Assembly: GCF_001613465.1 (NCBI RefSeq)
Contig: NZ_BDCK01000018.1
Coordinates: 1 to 64,000, forward strand
DNA from: Nocardia niwae NBRC 108934 = DSM 45340
Lineage (GTDB): Bacteria; Actinomycetota; Actinomycetes; Mycobacteriales; Mycobacteriaceae
Direction: 5' to 3'
Length of the DNA stretch: 64,000 nt
Each line of letters begins with the position of its first letter. Positions within the stretch are counted from its first letter, which is position 1. Under the pieces are notes generated by a model. The model was given only the letters and a program-made list of their open reading frames with translations. It did not search any database and was not told the origin of the DNA. Made by a program: the position numbers and the translations under genes. Of the stretch, positions 47,000 to 55,806 are shown in pieces.

Positions 47000-47019
47000 A
47001 ATGTTCCGATCAGTACATT
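47000..47019. promoter_or_regulatory. 20-bp imperfect palindrome upstream of the SDR operon
   Basis: AATGTTCCGATCAGTACATT has 8 of 10 positions symmetrical. It starts 22 bp upstream of the SDR start codon, and is 203 bp from glcB on the other side. Length and position are those of a TetR-family operator, so the TetR protein encoded in the same operon is the natural candidate. Confidence 0.6.
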
Positions 47020-47222
47020 AAATCGGCCGCGGGTTAGGATCAAGGGGCTGTCCGGCCGACCGTCGACGGCGCTAGGACCCGCCGGGTGAAAGACCAGCTC
47101 ATACCGGCGTGGCGGACGGATTCGGGCACAGTGCCTGGGCGACCCGGCGCGCGGCGACCCCACTACCCACGGGTAACATGGCACTGTTTTCCCACTCGGC
47201 TTTCTCGGAAGTGAGGCAGTAG

Positions 47223-49403
47223 ATGACAGAGCGGATTCAGGTCGGCGGGCTCCAGGTGGCACGCGTTCTCCACGAGTTCGTCGAGAACGAGGCGCTCCCC
47301 GGTTCCGGCGTGGACTCCGCCGCGTTCTGGGCCGGCGCCGAGCAGGTCATCAACGATCTCGCTCCGCGCAACCGCGCTCTGCTGGCCGAACGCGACGAGA
47401 TCCAGGGCAAGGTCGACGCCTGGCACGCGGAGCACCCCGGCGTGAACTACGACAAGGCCGCCTACAAGAACTTCCTGACCGAGATCGGCTACCTGCGGCC
47501 GGAGCCCGCCGATTTCCAGATCACCACCCAGAACGTGGACGAGGAGATCGCCGCCACCGCGGGCCCGCAGCTCGTGGTGCCCGTGATGAACGCACGCTTC
47601 GCGATCAACGCCGCCAACGCGCGCTGGGGCTCGCTGTACGACGCGCTCTACGGCACCGACGCCATCTCCGAGGCGGGCGGCGCGGAGAAGGGCGCCGGCT
47701 ACAACAAGGTGCGTGGCGACAAGGTCATCGAGTGGGCGCGCAACTTCCTCGACGACTCGGTCACCCTGATCACCGGTTCGCACATCGGCTCGACCTCCTA
47801 CAAGATCATCGACGGCGAGCTGGAGGTCGGCCTGGAGGACGGCACCAGCATCGGCCTGGCGGATGCCTCCCAGCTGGTCGGCTACCTGGGTGACCCGGAG
47901 TCGCCGACCTCGGTGCTGCTGAAGCACAACGGCCTGCACATCGAGATCCAGATCGACCCGCAGTCCCCGATCGGCAGCACCGACACCGCGGGCGTCAAGG
48001 ACGTGGTGCTGGAGTCCGCGGTCACCACGATCATGGACTTCGAGGACTCGGTCGCCGCGGTCGACGCCGAGGACAAGGTGCTCTGCTACCACAACTGGCT
48101 CGGCCTGATGAAGGGCGACCTCGCGGAGAAGGTCAGCAAGGGCGAGAAGACCTTCACCCGCACCATGAACCCCGATCGCGTGTACACCGCGCTGGACGGC
48201 GGCGAGCTGGTGCTGCACGGCCGTTCGCTGCTGTTCGTGCGCAACGTCGGTCACCTGATGACCTCCGACGCGATCCTCGACGCTCAGGGCAACGAGGTGC
48301 CCGAGGGCATCCTGGACGGGCTGATCACCTCGCTGATCGCCAAGCACAGCCTGGCCGACGACGTGCAGCTGAAGAACAGCCGCACCGGCTCGGTCTACAT
48401 CGTGAAGCCGAAGATGCACGGCCCCGACGAGGTCGCCTTCACCAACGAGCTGTTCGGCCGGATCGAGGACGTGCTCGGGCTGGAGCGCAACACGCTCAAG
48501 GTCGGCATCATGGACGAGGAGCGCCGGACCACGGTGAACCTGAAGGCCTGCATCCAGGCCGCCGCCGAGCGGGTGGTGTTCATCAACACCGGCTTCCTGG
48601 ACCGCACCGGCGACGAGATCCACACCTCCATGGAGGCGGGGCCGATGGTCCGCAAGGCCGACATGAAGTCCCAGCAGTGGATCCTGTCCTACGAGGACTG
48701 GAACGTCGACACCGGTCTCGCGGCGGGCCTGCCCGGCAAGGCGCAGATCGGCAAGGGTATGTGGGCCATGCCGGACCTGATGGCCGACATGCTCACCCAG
48801 AAGATCGGTCACCCGCGCGCGGGCGCCAACACCGCGTGGGTGCCCTCGCCGACCGCCGCCACCTTGCATGCGACGCACTACCACCTCGTCGACGTGTTCA
48901 AGCGGCAGCAGGAGATCGCCAAGGGCGGTCGCCGTGCCACCGTCGACGAGATCCTCGAGATCCCGCTGGCCGCCGCGCCGAATTGGACCGACGAGGAGAA
49001 GCGCCAGGAGCTGGACAACAACTCGCAGTCCATCCTGGGGTACGTGGTGCGCTGGATCGACCAGGGCGTCGGCTGCTCCAAGGTGCCGGACATCAAGGAC
49101 GTCGCGCTCATGGAAGACCGGGCGACCCTGCGCATCTCCAGCCAGCTGATGGCCAACTGGCTGCGCCACGGCATCGTCACCGCCGACGAGGTGGTGGCCA
49201 GCCTGGAGCGGATGGCCCCGGTCGTGGACCGGCAGAACGACGGCGACCCGAACTACCGGGCGATGGCGCCGGACTTCGCGGGCAGCATCGCGTTCCAGGC
49301 GGCGAAGGAGCTGATCCTGGAGGGCACCAAGCAGCCCAATGGATACACCGAGCCGATCCTGCACCGCCGTCGCCGTGAGGCGAAGGCGCTGGCCTGCGTC
49401 TAG
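47223..49403 (+). CDS. glcB: Malate synthase G
   Basis: 726 residues, close to 741 in M. tuberculosis GlcB. The signature segments are present: [33 protein letters not shown] with the catalytic arginine, and [27 protein letters not shown]. It condenses glyoxylate and acetyl-CoA to malate in the glyoxylate shunt, which allows growth on fatty acids and acetate and removes glyoxylate. It starts with ATG 47223 after GTGAGGCAG. Its direction is opposite to the flanking VWA and HlyC genes. A strong terminator follows. Confidence 0.98.
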   Translation: MTERIQVGGLQVARVLHEFVENEALPGSGVDSAAFWAGAEQVINDLAPRNRALLAERDEIQGKVDAWHAEHPGVNYDKAAYKNFLTEIGYLRPEPADFQITTQNVDEEIAATAGPQLVVPVMNARFAINAANARWGSLYDALYGTDAISEAGGAEKGAGYNKVRGDKVIEWARNFLDDSVTLITGSHIGSTSYKIIDGELEVGLEDGTSIGLADASQLVGYLGDPESPTSVLLKHNGLHIEIQIDPQSPIGSTDTAGVKDVVLESAVTTIMDFEDSVAAVDAEDKVLCYHNWLGLMKGDLAEKVSKGEKTFTRTMNPDRVYTALDGGELVLHGRSLLFVRNVGHLMTSDAILDAQGNEVPEGILDGLITSLIAKHSLADDVQLKNSRTGSVYIVKPKMHGPDEVAFTNELFGRIEDVLGLERNTLKVGIMDEERRTTVNLKACIQAAAERVVFINTGFLDRTGDEIHTSMEAGPMVRKADMKSQQWILSYEDWNVDTGLAAGLPGKAQIGKGMWAMPDLMADMLTQKIGHPRAGANTAWVPSPTAATLHATHYHLVDVFKRQQEIAKGGRRATVDEILEIPLAAAPNWTDEEKRQELDNNSQSILGYVVRWIDQGVGCSKVPDIKDVALMEDRATLRISSQLMANWLRHGIVTADEVVASLERMAPVVDRQNDGDPNYRAMAPDFAGSIAFQAAKELILEGTKQPNGYTEPILHRRRREAKALACV

Positions 49404-49414
49404 TCTGCGCGTGT

Positions 49415-49451
49415 CGCGAATCCCCCGGTCCGGTCGGCCGGGGGATTCGCG
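49415..49451 (+). terminator. Terminator after glcB
   Basis: A perfect 14-bp stem (CGCGAATCCCCCGG with CCGGGGGATTCGCG) with a 9-nt loop starts 12 bp after the glcB stop. It resembles the hairpin at 49673-49709. Confidence 0.85.
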
Positions 49452-49539
49452 CTTTCGGGGCGCCGGGAGTTTCGACTCCCTTTTATCGGTCCGTTACCCT
49501 GGGTGCCGCACGAGATCGGTCGATTTGTGAGGAAGATTC

Positions 49540-49641
49540 ATGGGAAGCGTTGTGCTCGACATCGTGGCATTGCTCGCCAATCGCGCGGCGATGTTCTGGA
49601 ATTGGATGGCCACCGGATCGGCGGGCTTCCCGCCGCTGTGA
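49540..49641 (+). CDS. Small ORF of 33 codons between two related hairpins
   Basis: ATG at 49540 with GTGAGGAAG 5-13 nt upstream; stop TGA at 49639-49641. The peptide starts MGSVVLDIVALL, has a Trp-rich middle (MFWNWM) and ends GFPPL. It is hydrophobic and could be a small membrane or secreted peptide. It has its own terminator 31 nt after the stop, and glcB ends in a separate terminator upstream, so the segment is probably an independent short transcript. I recognise no homologue. Confidence 0.45.
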   Translation: MGSVVLDIVALLANRAAMFWNWMATGSAGFPPL

Positions 49642-49995
49642 GCGTGCGGTGCACGAGCTGTGTCGAGTAGCGAAATCCCCTGGTCAGGTCTACTGGCCGG
49701 GGGATTTTTCGATTCGGGACGGAATCGAAAAACGTTCCGAAATGTTTGTTTTCACACCGGTGGACCGCACGCCCGGGCGCGTACGCGCGCCTGGCGCGCC
49801 GGGAATTCCGACATCCGCGGCGGATTCGGCGTATGGGAACTGTGGAGCGCGGCTTGTGAAATTGGCCGTGTGCCGCTTACGGGGCCTCCAGCCGCGGTTC
49901 GCGGGGCTTCCGCGCGTTGTCGTGATGGCCCGGGGGCAGGGCGATTTCGCCGCCGATCCCGCGCGCGAAGCTCCTGCTCCTCGTATCTTGAACAC
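49642..49995. other. Non-coding stretch after the small ORF
   Basis: 354 bp that hold a terminator (49673-49709) and then about 285 bp without a credible gene. The latter includes an AT-richer stretch at 49720-49755 that could be a promoter for the membrane protein at 49996. A long frame through it has no ribosome site and atypical composition. Confidence 0.5.
49673..49709 (+). terminator. Rho-independent terminator after the small ORF
   Basis: An 11-bp stem (AAATCCCCTGG with CCGGGGGATTT, one wobble) with a 13-nt loop is followed by a run of T. Its sequence is visibly related to the glcB terminator: both share AATCCCCnGGTCnGGTC at the 5' side and GGCCGGGGGATT at the 3' side. Confidence 0.85.
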
Positions 49996-50571
49996 GTGAA
50001 CTCCGGAGGGTCCTCGCGCACACGGTCTCGTGTTCCTCGTTGGTTCGTACTGTGGATGGGGCTGGTGACCGCCCTGGTGGCGATCTGCTGCGCGGCGCTG
50101 TTCTGGCAACTCGCCGCCGAGGGCACGTTTCCGACTCTCGTCGTGCTCTGGGTCGTCCTTGGTGTGCTGGGCGGCATCGCCGTCCTGTTCGGGCTGCTCG
50201 GCCTGCTGCGCTACCGCGCCTTCTTCTACAGTCTCGCCTCGCCGGTGCTCATCGGCGTCCTGGTGGCGCTGACACTCTACGACGTCCCGGAGGACACCGG
50301 CTGGCGCCTGTCCCGCGGCATCCTCGAAGACCAAGCCGCCGAATGCGCCCACCCCGGCCAGCGCCACCGGCTCGGCGTCTACACCATCACCTTCGTCACG
50401 CCCCGCGACGGCGGCTGCCTGTTCTACACCCAGGCGGGCGACTCGGATTCGGAGGGCTTCGCCTTCTTCCGCGACCCGGCCACCCCACCCCACCTCGGCC
50501 CACCCGCCACCAACGGCATCGAATACGCCGCCTTCGACGGCCAGTGGTACCGCTTCGTCGACACCCACTGA
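49996..50571 (+). CDS. Hypothetical membrane protein
   Basis: 191 residues from a GTG at 49996; there is no clear ribosome site, so the start is uncertain. Three hydrophobic segments lie in the first 100 residues (FVLWMGLVTALVAICCAALFW; LVVLWVVLGVLGGIAVLFGLLGLL; FFYSLASPVLIGVLVALTLY). A polar C-terminal domain of about 85 residues with two cysteines follows. I do not recognise the family. Confidence 0.65.
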   Translation: MNSGGSSRTRSRVPRWFVLWMGLVTALVAICCAALFWQLAAEGTFPTLVVLWVVLGVLGGIAVLFGLLGLLRYRAFFYSLASPVLIGVLVALTLYDVPEDTGWRLSRGILEDQAAECAHPGQRHRLGVYTITFVTPRDGGCLFYTQAGDSDSEGFAFFRDPATPPHLGPPATNGIEYAAFDGQWYRFVDTH

Positions 50572-50593
50572 CCACGCTCGCGGACGGCTGCGG

Positions 50594-50773
50594 TCACCGA
50601 GACCCGGTACCGAATACCTCGTCGAGTGCGGTCGCCGTGGCGGCGCGGGTATCCATTCCGTCAGGCGCGCATGATCGGTGCACGCCTCGATCTCGGCGGC
50701 GAGTACCGCGGGGACATCGAACCCGCGGGCATCGAGCATGGTGAGCAACGCCTTTGGCTTCGCCCTCGGCCAT
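50594..50773 (-). pseudogene. Decayed C-terminal fragment of an Rpn/DUF4351-like protein
   Basis: Three pieces in different frames join into a motif common at the C-terminus of actinobacterial Rpn-type (PD-(D/E)XK) proteins: MAEGEA (from ATG 50773), then KALLTMLDARGFDVPAVLAA...EACTDHARLTEW, then RAATATALDEVFG ending at TGA 50594. One extra base is near 50753-50755 and one base is missing near 50651. The catalytic nuclease part is absent. It is a remnant between two unrelated genes. Confidence 0.55.
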
Positions 50774-50788
50774 GCCGGGTGAGGTTGA

Positions 50789-51523
50789 TCACCACTCGAA
50801 CGGCAGGGGTTGGCGGGGCTCGATCCAGAGGGCTTCGGCGAGGGCGCAGAGGGTTCCGTCGGGGCGGGCCAAGGCCACGCCGACCGTGTGTTTGCGGCCG
50901 TTCGCGGAGACCGGCCAGCCGTAGGAGAGATAGGAGTCGCCGGCGCGGACCGGTTCGAACTGCGTGGCGGTGAGGGCGGCGGTGACCGCTCCGGGCCGCA
51001 GATCGCGCAGGGCCATCGCGGCCCAGCCGCCGGGACAATCCAGAGCGGCCCAGACGTTTTCGGTGGTGAGGAAGCCGTCGGGTCCGGCGAGGAGCGGATC
51101 CGGTGTCCACGCGGCGACGACCATGTCATGGACGGGCATGGCCCATGGCGACAAGCGCAGGCCGCGACCGGGCGCACACGCCGCTCCGCAGCCGTAGCAG
51201 TGGCTCATCTTGCGCAGCACGCCGGCGGTCGCACTCGCCGCGCGCGCCTCCGCCCACGGGGGCGCGGGCCGCGGCGTCACCGCGAGCGTCGACGTGGACG
51301 CTTCGGCGAGCACCGCACCGCCCAGGTCGGTGAGTGACGCGCCGCCGGAACCGTCGGTGGCGAGCACCACCGGCGTGTCCACGGAAACCCCGCGCCGAAA
51401 GTCGACGCGCACCTGCGCGGCACCGCTTGCTGCGGCCAGCAGCCCCGCCACGTACCCGCCGAAAGCCACTCCCGGATAACCACGCACGTGTGCGGGCACC
51501 GTGAACGCATCGGTCCGAAGCAT
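50789..51523 (-). CDS. Hotdog-fold thioesterase-like protein
   Basis: 244 residues from the ATG at 51523 with GAGAGG upstream; further upstream coding was rejected. The middle holds SHCYGCGAACAPGRGLRLS, the CxxCG...GL(R)L signature of PaaI-like thioesterases. Two hotdog-like halves are visible (about 20-100 and 120-240). It may hydrolyse an acyl-CoA or be a substrate-binding relative. It is divergent from the flavodoxin-fold reductase. Confidence 0.7.
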   Translation of the reverse strand: MLRTDAFTVPAHVRGYPGVAFGGYVAGLLAAASGAAQVRVDFRRGVSVDTPVVLATDGSGGASLTDLGGAVLAEASTSTLAVTPRPAPPWAEARAASATAGVLRKMSHCYGCGAACAPGRGLRLSPWAMPVHDMVVAAWTPDPLLAGPDGFLTTENVWAALDCPGGWAAMALRDLRPGAVTAALTATQFEPVRAGDSYLSYGWPVSANGRKHTVGVALARPDGTLCALAEALWIEPRQPLPFEW

Positions 51524-51702
51524 CTGTTGCCCAACCTCTCCCGGCCGACGAGCACGACCCGGCTCAGCCGACCATACCGTTGTGTGGGCGACGGCCGACC
51601 AGCAGGGCGGCCATCTGCCGTGGCACGTCCGCGCAGGTCGAGGGCCTGGCGGAATATCCGTCGCGGCGGACGCTGTTGCGCCGAGATGTGACGAAAGCAG
51701 GA

Positions 51703-52461
51703 ATGAACGTACTGGTCGTGTACGCCCACCCGAAGCCGGACTCACTCACCGGCGCCTTGAAAGACGTGGCCGTGCGGCAATTGCGGGCGGACGGGCACGA
51801 GGTGCGGATCACCGATCTCTACGCGATGGGATGGAAGGCCGCTGCCGACACCGACGATTTCGGCCCGGTCGAGGAAACCAACTTCATGCTGGCCTCGGGC
51901 GTGGCCTACCGTGACGGGATGCTGAGTCCGGACATCCGTGCCGAGCAGGAGAAACTGCTGTGGGCCGACGCTGTCGTCCTGCATTTCCCGCTCTGGTGGT
52001 TCGGTATGCCCGCGATCATGAAGGGCTGGGTGGACCGAGTTCTCACCTGCGATTTCGCCTACGGGGCCGGAGGTAAGGCGCTGCCCAGATACGGTGCGGG
52101 CGCGCTGGCCGGGCGGCGCGCGATGCTCGTGGTCTCCGTCGGGGGCAAGCAGCCGTCCTATTCCGATCGCGGGATCAACGGCCCGGTCGATGATCTGCTG
52201 TTCCCCATTCAGCACGGCATCCTGTACTACACCGGCATGGACGTGCTGCCCCCGTTCGTGGTGCACGACACGATCCGGCTCGGCGCCGAGCGCTTCGACG
52301 ACGTCGCGCACGACCTGCGGCGGCGGATGTCGGAGCTGGCGGAAGTGGAGCCGATCCGATATCGACCGCAAGGCGGCGGCGACTACGACCGCAGCCTGCG
52401 TCTGGCGCCGGGTCGCGAAGAGGCGGGAGCGAGCGGATTCGGGTTGCACGTGGCGTCGTGA
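51703..52461 (+). CDS. NAD(P)H-dependent oxidoreductase (flavodoxin-like fold, MdaB/NQO1 family)
   Basis: 252 residues starting MNVLVVYAHPKPDSLTGAL at ATG 51703. The family motifs include VVLHFPLWWFGMPAIMKGWVDRVL, which forms the FAD/quinone pocket. Two-electron reduction of quinones protects against redox cycling. The open frame upstream of 51703 has no family similarity. It is convergent with the DUF305 gene, 9 bp apart. Confidence 0.88.
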   Translation: MNVLVVYAHPKPDSLTGALKDVAVRQLRADGHEVRITDLYAMGWKAAADTDDFGPVEETNFMLASGVAYRDGMLSPDIRAEQEKLLWADAVVLHFPLWWFGMPAIMKGWVDRVLTCDFAYGAGGKALPRYGAGALAGRRAMLVVSVGGKQPSYSDRGINGPVDDLLFPIQHGILYYTGMDVLPPFVVHDTIRLGAERFDDVAHDLRRRMSELAEVEPIRYRPQGGGDYDRSLRLAPGREEAGASGFGLHVAS

Positions 52462-52470
52462 CCGAGTGGT

Positions 52471-53112
52471 TCAGGGCAACGGCGCGGCTCCGCGCTGTGT
52501 GAGCAACACGCCCATCACCCCTGCTTCCTGGCCCTGCCCGTGGATCATGGCGCGGGCGATCTCCTTGACCGGTCCGGATTGCAGGAGACCGTCGGCCGTC
52601 CGGGCCATCGCGATTCCGCCCTGGTGGTGGCGGAACATCAACTGCAGGAACAAGATCTCCGCGTCCCGGCCGCGGGCCGCCGCCAGGTTGTCCAGTTCCG
52701 CCGTGCTCGCCATCCCGGGCATCGAGGGGGCCGCTTGCGTGACCGCGTCCGGATGCCGATGCGTCGCCGCGTCCGCGGTGTGCATCCACGTCATCGGGTC
52801 TGTGGAGCTGGGCGGCGCGTCCGCCAGGCGCAGCCAGCCGAGCATGGTGCCGATCTCCAGCCGCTGCGTGCGGTCGAGCTGCTCGGCCAGCCGGGCGATC
52901 GCCGGGTCGATCGAGCGGTCGAGCCGCTGCACCATGAGCAGTGCTTGCTGGTGATGGGTGGTCATGTCCTGAACGAAAGCGACCTCCAGTTCGGTGAGCA
53001 CGGTTGCGGCGGAACGGTTTTCCGGAAACGCCAATGGACGCAGCGCCGCACCGAGCACGAGTAGCGCGAAGGCCGCCGACGCCAGGGCCGCGACGCGCAT
53101 CCAGGGCCGCAC
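52471..53112 (-). CDS. DUF305 exported protein
   Basis: 213 residues from a GTG at 53112, 2 nt after the upstream stop; an ATG at 53100 is also in frame. One signal or anchor segment (VAALASAAFALLVLGAALRPL) is followed by the DUF305 ferritin-like-bundle core with two histidine pairs (MTTHHQQALLM and FRHHQGGIAMA). A His-rich connecting loop (MHTADAATHRHPD) lies between them. DUF305 proteins are often linked to copper or other metal handling. It is co-transcribed with the LVIVD protein. Confidence 0.82.
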   Translation of the reverse strand: MRPWMRVAALASAAFALLVLGAALRPLAFPENRSAATVLTELEVAFVQDMTTHHQQALLMVQRLDRSIDPAIARLAEQLDRTQRLEIGTMLGWLRLADAPPSSTDPMTWMHTADAATHRHPDAVTQAAPSMPGMASTAELDNLAAARGRDAEILFLQLMFRHHQGGIAMARTADGLLQSGPVKEIARAMIHGQGQEAGVMGVLLTQRGAAPLP

Positions 53113-53114
53113 GG

Positions 53115-54689
53115 CTACGACCCGACGATCGATCGCTGATCGGCCGGCGGTGAGTACACCTCGTCGTCCAGCCGCAGCACCATGAATCCGTTGTCCGAGC
53201 ACGCGACGTAGAGCTGCGAGCCGCGCCATTCCGGCGGCGAGAGACACCAATCGGTCGACACGTCGCCGAAAGCGAGCCTGCCGGTGCGCGGGGTGGTGGC
53301 ATCCAGCGGGTCGAACTGCCCTTCCAGCACGGCGCGCACCGCGGGGGGCGTGCTCATCAGCGGAACGCCGATGAGGGAGGCGAGCGCGTGCGGCGAGTTC
53401 CACAGGGTCAGGTTCTGCCCGGTGCGCGCGGGCGGGTTGTAGTAGGCGATCTCACGAATGGCGAAGGGGTCGCGGATGTCGAACACCCGGATGCCCGAGG
53501 AGATCCATCCGCAGGCCAGGGCGGTCGGGTTCACCTGGCGGTCGGCGGCGCAGTAGTGCGACTCGTAGGCGAAGGCGGAACCGCCCATGGACGAGCCGAT
53601 ATTGCTGTCGATGTGCTGGGGCAGGTTGATCTCGAGTTTGATCTTGTTGGCCACCTTGGGCGCGGTCTCGTCGGAGACGTCGATGAGCTTGACGCCGCCG
53701 GAACCGCCCTCGTCGACCGTGTAGAGATAGGGCTTGCCGTCGTAACTGACCGGGACGCTGTGCTGGGTTGCCCAGCCGTCCGTCCAGAACACCCGGCCGA
53801 GATGGTGCACCTGCGGGTTCGGGTCGCGGCGCTGCACCGCGCTGATGTCGAGGACGGTGAATCCGCCGAGTGCGGAGATGTACATCCGGTTGCCGTCGGG
53901 GCTGATGCCGAAGCCGTGCGCCTCGATGCCGGTCAGTCCCTGCCAGATCACGTGCGGGTTCGCCGGATCGGTCAGGTCGATCGCGCTGACGAAACCGGGC
54001 GCGATACCCGAGGCCCAATATGTATTGCCGTCCGGCGAGAAGCCGCCCTCGTGGGTCGTGATCGGCAGCGGCATCAGCAGATTCGTCCCCGGGCCTGGAT
54101 TGAGCAGTCGCGGATGCGCGCAATCGGAGACGTCGTAGACCGACAGGTAGCCCACGCCTTCACCGACCGGGACGCCGGTGCCGACGAGCAGCTTGCGCTC
54201 GGTGTTGACCTTGAGGCTCTCCCACGTCCCCGCGAGCATGGCGGGCTCGGTCAAGGTCACCGTCGGGCGCGGGCGCGCCGGATCGGACACGTCGAGCACT
54301 TGGACGCCGCGCCCCTCGCTGATCAGATCGCCGGGAAAGAACGAGCCGAGGTAGGCGCAGTGCTCGAAGCTGGTGGAGGTGATGCCCGCCCCGCGCCCGG
54401 CGTAGCCGCCGACGAAGGAGATATTGCACCGATAGCCCAGGGCGCTGCGCCCGCTGTCGCGGTCGGCGGCCGTGACATCGCCTTGCAGACCGTTCTCGGG
54501 CGCGGCGCCGGGTCCGCAGTCGGCGCGCGGGACCGACGTGCGCCCGACGTCGAGGAACTCCTGCACGGCGCTCGGCGGATCCGATGACTGATCGGCCGAG
54601 GCGCTCGCGGGAAGCGACATGGCCGTGACCACGCCGATGGTGAGCAGGGCCAGTGGTTTGGTGCGGCACAGTCCGGCCAGTGGGCGCAT
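53115..54689 (-). CDS. Secreted LVIVD-repeat beta-propeller protein
   Basis: 524 residues with a signal peptide (about 12-32, ALLTIGVVTAMSLPASASA). Repeats of the LVIVD type run along the protein (GVQVLDVSDPARPRP, VYDVSDCAHPRLL, SAIDLTDPANPHVI, KLIDVSDETAPKV, VFDIRDPFAIREI), consistent with a beta-propeller. Six to eight cysteines suggest disulfides. The function of these secreted propellers is unknown. It is followed at once by DUF305 and preceded by a 6-bp-arm inverted repeat. Confidence 0.8.
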   Translation of the reverse strand: MRPLAGLCRTKPLALLTIGVVTAMSLPASASADQSSDPPSAVQEFLDVGRTSVPRADCGPGAAPENGLQGDVTAADRDSGRSALGYRCNISFVGGYAGRGAGITSTSFEHCAYLGSFFPGDLISEGRGVQVLDVSDPARPRPTVTLTEPAMLAGTWESLKVNTERKLLVGTGVPVGEGVGYLSVYDVSDCAHPRLLNPGPGTNLLMPLPITTHEGGFSPDGNTYWASGIAPGFVSAIDLTDPANPHVIWQGLTGIEAHGFGISPDGNRMYISALGGFTVLDISAVQRRDPNPQVHHLGRVFWTDGWATQHSVPVSYDGKPYLYTVDEGGSGGVKLIDVSDETAPKVANKIKLEINLPQHIDSNIGSSMGGSAFAYESHYCAADRQVNPTALACGWISSGIRVFDIRDPFAIREIAYYNPPARTGQNLTLWNSPHALASLIGVPLMSTPPAVRAVLEGQFDPLDATTPRTGRLAFGDVSTDWCLSPPEWRGSQLYVACSDNGFMVLRLDDEVYSPPADQRSIVGS

Positions 54690-54741
54690 CGTCGCGACCC
54701 CCCCAACTTCGTCGTCGAGCGTGGCTACCCAGGGTGACTGG

Positions 54742-54762
54742 GACAGTCACCGCTGAACTGTC
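54742..54762. promoter_or_regulatory. Inverted repeat upstream of the LVIVD-DUF305 operon
   Basis: GACAGT at 54742-54747 and ACTGTC at 54757-54762, separated by 9 bp, form a perfect 6-bp-arm inverted repeat 53 bp before the LVIVD start codon. The regulator is unknown. Confidence 0.35.
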
Positions 54763-54842
54763 TGAATGGTAATGATTCTCGGCGGCGAGAGGGCGAGTTT
54801 CGCCGGATCCCGGACGGATTCGCGAAGTTTTCCTCGGCGGTG

Positions 54843-55769
54843 TCAGCGTGGATGGGTCGGTTCGGTGCAGACCGGGTGCTCGGCCAGCAGTCCGTCACAG
54901 ACGTCGAGGAACGTCCGTCGCAATTCGGCGGCGCGCTGGGCCAGCTCGGACTGGGCGCGCACGTACTCCGCGCGTCCGGCGGGCGTCTCGATGCGCACCG
55001 GCTCGTAGCCCAGCGCGGACAGATCGTAGGGGCTGGCGCGCATGTCGAGTTCGCGTGCGGCGCAGGCCATTTCGAAACAATCCAGCAGCAGATCCGAGGA
55101 GATCAGCGGCACGAGCTTGAAGCCCCACTTGTACAGATCCATGTTCGCGTGCAGACAGCCCGGCTGCTCGCGGTGGAGCTGGCCCGCGCGGGTGAGCGGC
55201 TCGGCATTGCGGTCGACGGCATCCGGGGTGAAGAAGCGATAGGCGTCGAAATGGGTGCAGCGCAGCGACATCGAGTCGACCACGGCGTCGGTGCCCGCTC
55301 GTCCGAGCCGCAGCGGCACCTTCTGGTGGCGGATATCGTCGGTGCGGTACACCATGGCCCATTCGTGCAGACCGAAGCAGGACAGCTGGGCGGGCCGGGA
55401 AGCGGTGGCACGCAACAGCTCCCCGACGAACTGGAGGGTGTCGCGGCGTTTCTCCAGGTAGGCGGGATCGGCGGTATAGACCTCCGCTGCGCTTTCCTCG
55501 ACCTTCGACGCGGAGGCCGGACTGCCGCCGACGCGGTGATACCCACGGGCGCCCTGGTACTCGGCGGCGTCCGTCAGCCCGATGCCGTATCCCGGATGCC
55601 AGCGCCGCAACTGAGCGGGTTTGTGCCCGTAGTAGGTGAACAAGAAGTCGATCACCGGGTGGGACGAACCTTGTGCCCGCCGTTCGAGATAGGGCCCGAC
55701 CAGGTCGTCCAGCCGGGCCCGGTGCGCGGCGGCGGCCGACCGCCACTGCGCACCGGACAACACCCGCAT
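54843..55769 (-). CDS. Conserved actinobacterial protein, sometimes labelled 3-methyladenine DNA glycosylase
   Basis: 308 residues from the ATG at 55769. Conserved blocks include HPVIDFLFTYYGHKPAQLRRWHPGYG, CFGLHEWAMVYR and LHANMDLYKWGFKLVPLISSDLLLDCFEMA. In mycobacteria and nocardiae the family often carries the name 3-methyladenine DNA glycosylase. I see no helix-hairpin-helix or AAG motifs that would support that, so the function should be treated as unknown. It lies just downstream of the HlyC pair on the same strand, 37 bp apart. Confidence 0.75.
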   Translation of the reverse strand: MRVLSGAQWRSAAAAHRARLDDLVGPYLERRAQGSSHPVIDFLFTYYGHKPAQLRRWHPGYGIGLTDAAEYQGARGYHRVGGSPASASKVEESAAEVYTADPAYLEKRRDTLQFVGELLRATASRPAQLSCFGLHEWAMVYRTDDIRHQKVPLRLGRAGTDAVVDSMSLRCTHFDAYRFFTPDAVDRNAEPLTRAGQLHREQPGCLHANMDLYKWGFKLVPLISSDLLLDCFEMACAARELDMRASPYDLSALGYEPVRIETPAGRAEYVRAQSELAQRAAELRRTFLDVCDGLLAEHPVCTEPTHPR

Positions 55770-55806
55770 GCTCACCACACTCCGGCGTCTGCCGCTGTCC
55801 GAGTCG

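Noticed and set aside
49743..49999. Open frame MFVFTPVDRT... after the small ORF
   Set aside because: No ribosome site, low-complexity composition, and it overlaps the start of the membrane protein.
54764..54780. Fur/Zur-like AT-rich site GGTAATGATTCTC upstream of the LVIVD gene
   Set aside because: It resembles the NATNAT pattern but is not symmetrical enough to call a metal-regulator box.
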